DNA of 16,975 bases from Collinsella sp. (GTDB taxonomy: Bacteria; Actinomycetota; Coriobacteriia; Coriobacteriales; Coriobacteriaceae), in NCBI GenBank assembly GCA_019413955.1, contig DXMX01000002.1, positions 17,399 to 34,373 of the forward strand. Reading direction: 5' to 3'. Every line of letters starts with the position of its first letter. The stretch's first letter is position 1. A program made the position numbers and the translations under genes. Below the pieces are notes generated by a model that was not told the origin of the DNA, ran no database searches, and worked only from the letters and a program-made list of their open reading frames with translations. Positions 14,102 through 16,975 of this stretch are shown piece by piece.

Positions 14102-16129
14102 CTACGGCCGCTCGTTGGGAGCCAGGCGTTGCATCTTGTTCACGGCCTTGAACTTGGTGAACAGCGGCACGTACTCAAAGCTCACGTTGGAGTTCTCCAG
14201 GCCGTACCAACGCGCGGGCGTGCCGGCGGCGCGGCGAATGATGTACTTGAGCGTGATGGCCGTACGCTCGCTGGGCTCCACATCGCTTTCGGGCGCCAGA
14301 AGCTTACGGATCAGGACGAACTTGAACGTGCCGATGTTACCCGGATCCTTGTAGACCGAGTAGTCATGCGTCTGCGGCGGCAGCTCGCCGGTGGCAGCCA
14401 GGTCCTGAACAACCTGACGCAGGTAGGCATTGACGCGCTGGTTGATCTTGTAGCCCAGGTACAGGTGCACGCGGAACACGTAGTCGGTGCCGAACGTCTC
14501 GACCGAATAGGCAAAGGTGTGCGGTTCGTCCATGGTCTCGACATTCACGAACCACCAGGCGCGGGCACGCTTGGGATGCTTGTCCAAGATCGAATAGACG
14601 ATATCGCGGTCGATGTAGTCGGTATGGGTGTCCTTGGTCAGGTACACGACGTTGTCACTCATGCGCTCGTAACGGTCGTCGTCGCGCAGGCGCTTGAGCT
14701 GCGGCAGGTAGCTGCGCAGCGGCAGCAGCGTAAACTGGCGCTGCTCGACCGCCGTGCCGTTGTACCAGCACACCATAATGCCCATGATGAGTGCAGCCAT
14801 GAGGATGGTGAAATAGCCGCCGTGGAAGAACTTGGTGAGCGAGCTCACGAAGAAGAAGCCTTCGAGCAAAAGGAAGAAGGCCGCGAAGATCCACGGAGCA
14901 ACCTTGAGCTTGCGCTCCTCGTGCAGGTAGAAGAAGAGCAGCAGCGTGGTGCACATCATAGTCAGCGTAATGGCAAGGCCGTACGCGGCTTCCATATGCG
15001 CCGAGTTCTGGAACAGCAGCACCACGATGACGCAGCCGACAAGCATGACGTTGTTGACCATGGGGATGTAGAGCTGGCCCTTGGTCTCGGCAGGGTAGAA
15101 GACCTGCATGTGCGGCATGAGGTCCAGACGGCTGGCCTCGGACACCAGCGAGAATGCGCCGGTGATGAGCGCCTGCGAGGCAATGATGGCCGCAACGGTG
15201 GAAAGGCCTACGGCAAAGGGACGCAGGCCCGGGGCGAGCATCTGGTAGAACGGGTTGAGGTCGGCAATGCCCATGAGCTCGGGGTTGGCAGCGTTGTTCA
15301 TAAGCCATGCGCCCTGGCCCATATAGGAAAGCAGCAGGCAGCACTTAACGAACGGCCAGGTAGCGTAGATGTTGCCGCGGCCGACGTGGCCCATGTCGGA
15401 GTAGAGCGCCTCGGCACCGGTGGTGGCGAGGAAGCAGCTGCCCAGAATCATGATGCCCGCGTGGTTGTTGGGGCTCAGCAAAAAGGCGATGCCGCGCACC
15501 GGGTTGAGGCACAGCAGCACGGCGGGGTGCTGGAAGACAAAGAACAGACCCGTGCCGCCCAGGAACAGGAACCACAGCGTCATGATGGGGCCAAAGGCGT
15601 GACCGATCTTGGCCGTACCGATGCGCTGTACCAAGAAGAGCGCGATGATGATGGCGAGCGTGATGGCGACGACGCGGCCCTGGTCATCGCCCAGCACGGC
15701 ATGGACCGCCGGGATGGTGCGCAGGCCCTCGATGGCCGTGGTAACGGTAACGGCCGGCGTGAGGATGCCGTCGGCGAGCAGCGCGGCGCCACCTAGCATG
15801 GCGGGGATGATAAGCCACTTGCCACAGCGCTTGACCAGACTGTACAGGGCAAAGATACCGCCCTCGCCATGGTTATCGGCGCGCAGCGAGATGAGCACAT
15901 ACTTGATGGTGGTCAGCAACGTGACCGTCCACACGACAAGGGAGAGCGCGCCGAGCACGAACTCCTCCGTGACGCTTCCGATGCCGCCGTTGCCGGCAAC
16001 GAGCGCCTTGGTTACATACATAGGGCTGGTGCCGATATCGCCGTACACCACGCCCAGCGTGACGAGCATCGCCGAGATGCTCACAGGAATCGCAGCGTGC
16101 GAAGCTGCCTCCTTGGCCTTTTGTTCCAT
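14102..16129 (-). CDS. kup: Kup/HAK-family potassium transporter
   Basis: The 675-residue protein (E. coli Kup is 622) is a potassium uptake permease, generally a proton-coupled symporter in this family. Its start region carries the family hallmark VYGDIGTSPMYV (28-39), followed by GEGGIFALYSLVKR, about 12 membrane helices up to about residue 455, and a cytoplasmic C-terminal domain of about 220 residues with the usual VEQRQFTLLPLRSYLPQL and FKFVLIRKL stretches. The start is the ATG at 16129, with GGGAGG ten bases upstream; the TTG at 16147 would place that site within the gene. A -10 box lies at 16165-16170. The small membrane protein gene and then kdpDE follow on the same strand, making a potassium-centred locus. 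Confidence 0.95.
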   Translation of the reverse strand: MEQKAKEAASHAAIPVSISAMLVTLGVVYGDIGTSPMYVTKALVAGNGGIGSVTEEFVLGALSLVVWTVTLLTTIKYVLISLRADNHGEGGIFALYSLVKRCGKWLIIPAMLGGAALLADGILTPAVTVTTAIEGLRTIPAVHAVLGDDQGRVVAITLAIIIALFLVQRIGTAKIGHAFGPIMTLWFLFLGGTGLFFVFQHPAVLLCLNPVRGIAFLLSPNNHAGIMILGSCFLATTGAEALYSDMGHVGRGNIYATWPFVKCCLLLSYMGQGAWLMNNAANPELMGIADLNPFYQMLAPGLRPFAVGLSTVAAIIASQALITGAFSLVSEASRLDLMPHMQVFYPAETKGQLYIPMVNNVMLVGCVIVVLLFQNSAHMEAAYGLAITLTMMCTTLLLFFYLHEERKLKVAPWIFAAFFLLLEGFFFVSSLTKFFHGGYFTILMAALIMGIMVCWYNGTAVEQRQFTLLPLRSYLPQLKRLRDDDRYERMSDNVVYLTKDTHTDYIDRDIVYSILDKHPKRARAWWFVNVETMDEPHTFAYSVETFGTDYVFRVHLYLGYKINQRVNAYLRQVVQDLAATGELPPQTHDYSVYKDPGNIGTFKFVLIRKLLAPESDVEPSERTAITLKYIIRRAAGTPARWYGLENSNVSFEYVPLFTKFKAVNKMQRLAPNERP

Positions 16130-16164
16130 AAGCCGGTTTCCTCCCAACTTTAATGTTCGAAGGA

Positions 16165-16191
16165 ATTATAGGTAATCGGCCCATGTTTGAA
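16165..16191 (-). promoter_or_regulatory. kup: Probable kup promoter
   Basis: On the minus strand a perfect TATAAT (16170-16165) lies 36 bases before the kup start. Upstream, TTCAAA (16191-16186) is 15 bases away and ATTCAA/CATTCA would give 16-17, all poor -35 boxes. The transcript would begin near 16158, leaving a leader of about 30 bases that has no room for a riboswitch. Confidence 0.5.
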
Positions 16192-16258
16192 TGGCACTGT
16201 TTTCCCAGCTAGATAAACATTTATACGGCCTTTAAGCCACCTCGGCGATATGGAATGT

Positions 16259-16281
16259 GACAAAGGGACTGTCTCTTTGTC
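16259..16281. other. Perfect hairpin between the nitroreductase gene and kup
   Basis: GACAAAGGGAC (16259-16269) pairs with GTCTCTTTGTC (16271-16281), with one G-T pair, centred on 16270. It lies 7 bases after the nitroreductase stop (minus strand), so it may end that transcript, although only ACATTCC follows on that strand. Its ACAAAGGGAC core is shared with the terminator at 13764-13801. Confidence 0.5.
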
Positions 16282-16288
16282 GCATCCG

Positions 16289-16975
16289 TCATTTTCCGAG
16301 CCAATTTTTGAACCACCACTCCATGGAGCGGCTCATCTCGGCCATAAAGGGACTCGTGTGCTTGCGGGTATAGATGTCCACGACGCGCTCCCCCACCACG
16401 CGGGCATGCGGACGGAACATCGCGTCCATCTCGGCCACCTGCGCGTCCATGGTCGCGGCATCGGCGCGGCAGTAGCGCTCCTCGTGCACCAGGTTCACCA
16501 CGGGATGCGCAATGGCCGGACGCTCCTTACGGGGCGTGCCGATGATGAGCATCGACAGCGGCATGGTATAGGGCGGCAAGTCCAGCAGCCCGGCAACTTC
16601 CTCGGCATTCTCGATAACATCGCCGATGTAGCAGCTCCCCAGCCCCAGGGCCTCGGCGGCGACCACGGCGTTTTGCGCGGCGATCACGGCGTCCTGGGCC
16701 GCGATGGCAAAGTCGCCCAAACCCGGCGCGCGGCGGGGCGCCTTACCCGTGCGCTCGACAAACTCGGGCTCAAAGCAGCCCACGTGCTCAAACAGATCGA
16801 TCCACTTGGCATAATCGACCACAAATATTAATGCCCAGGGCGCCTTGGCGATCATGGGCTGGTGGTCGCACAGGTCGGCCAGACGATCCAGCGTAGCCTG
16901 CTCGCGAATGCTCACGATGGAATACATCATCATGGCGCCTGCCGACGGCGCACGGCTCGCCGCATGCAGAATCGC
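16289..16975 (-). CDS. Nitroreductase-family FMN oxidoreductase (5' end outside window)
   Basis: The visible 228 residues run from an open frame at the right edge to a TAG stop at 16289; the true start lies beyond the window. Near the beginning is SRAPSAGAMMMYSI, the FMN-phosphate-binding region of nitroreductases (usually RxSxRxF...PSaGN). Further on come DFAIAAQDAVIAAQNAVVAAEALGLG and GSCYIGDVIEN, the central helix and the flavin-contacting loop, then LLIIGTP-like MLIIGTPRKERP. Family members are cytoplasmic homodimers that use NAD(P)H to reduce nitro compounds, quinones or flavins. The C-terminal extension after about residue 165 resembles that of the NfsA/FRP-like branch. The substrate is not predictable. 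It ends 160 bp upstream of kup on the same strand, with a hairpin between them. Confidence 0.88.
   Translation of the reverse strand, partial: AILHAASRAPSAGAMMMYSIVSIREQATLDRLADLCDHQPMIAKAPWALIFVVDYAKWIDLFEHVGCFEPEFVERTGKAPRRAPGLGDFAIAAQDAVIAAQNAVVAAEALGLGSCYIGDVIENAEEVAGLLDLPPYTMPLSMLIIGTPRKERPAIAHPVVNLVHEERYCRADAATMDAQVAEMDAMFRPHARVVGERVVDIYTRKHTSPFMAEMSRSMEWWFKNWLGK

Noticed and set aside
13790..15796. 668-codon plus-strand frame opposite kup
   Set aside because: It is the antisense shadow of kup, rich in His, Glu and Arg as expected from complementing a hydrophobic gene; kup is unmistakable.
16130..16288. c-di-AMP (ydaO-type) riboswitch before kup
   Set aside because: Such riboswitches are known before potassium transporter genes, but the likely -10 box leaves a leader of only about 30 bases and no matching motif is seen.
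1..16975. tRNA, rRNA, CRISPR array, prophage or transposase genes
   Set aside because: I found no cloverleaf-like sequence, no regularly spaced repeats and no recombinase or phage proteins.

Overview
This window is high-GC bacterial DNA with tightly packed genes, strong AAGGAG/GGAGG-type ribosome binding sites and GC-rich hairpins between genes. The gene content (heterodimeric ABC exporter, Tex, fused RlmKL, DUF4118 sensor kinase beside KdpE, Kup) and base composition suggest a gut actinobacterium of the class Coriobacteriia, most likely Collinsella or a close relative. That assignment is inference from recalled family resemblance; no search was run.

Layout. At 1-2776 (+) are the two halves of a heterodimeric ABC exporter; the first is cut by the window edge. 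A rho-independent terminator follows, then on the minus strand a two-TM GGDEF diguanylate cyclase (2977-4068). A divergent gap (4069-4435) holds a 138-bp element with 17-bp terminal inverted repeats and leads into tex (4436-6583, +). The 381-bp gap 6584-6964 carries no gene but is packed with inverted repeats and a 16-bp copy of the end of the next gene. On the minus strand follow a transaldolase/fructose-6-phosphate aldolase-family protein (6965-7669) and a Cof-type HAD phosphatase (7863-8690). Divergent from the latter is rlmKL (8766-11297, +), whose first methyltransferase domain has lost its key motifs. A 67-bp palindrome separates it from a minus-strand block: kdpE (11392-12105), a short kdpD (12110-13735), a terminator-like hairpin with a duplicated arm, a 64-residue single-TM protein (13847-14041) and kup (14102-16129). 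A nitroreductase-family gene runs off the right edge.

How the genes may work together. The clearest functional unit is kup, the small membrane protein and kdpDE, all on the minus strand in that transcription order: potassium uptake next to a potassium/turgor-type two-component system, with an attenuator-like hairpin between the transporter part and the regulator part. No kdpFABC genes are in the window and the KdpD lacks the usual cytoplasmic N-terminal domains, so the system may control Kup or a remote target. The other genes are largely independent housekeeping or accessory functions. The most unusual signals are the decayed RlmL half of RlmKL, the potassium locus with its small protein and duplicated-arm hairpin, and the several intergenic inverted-repeat elements, which look like genome-dispersed families.
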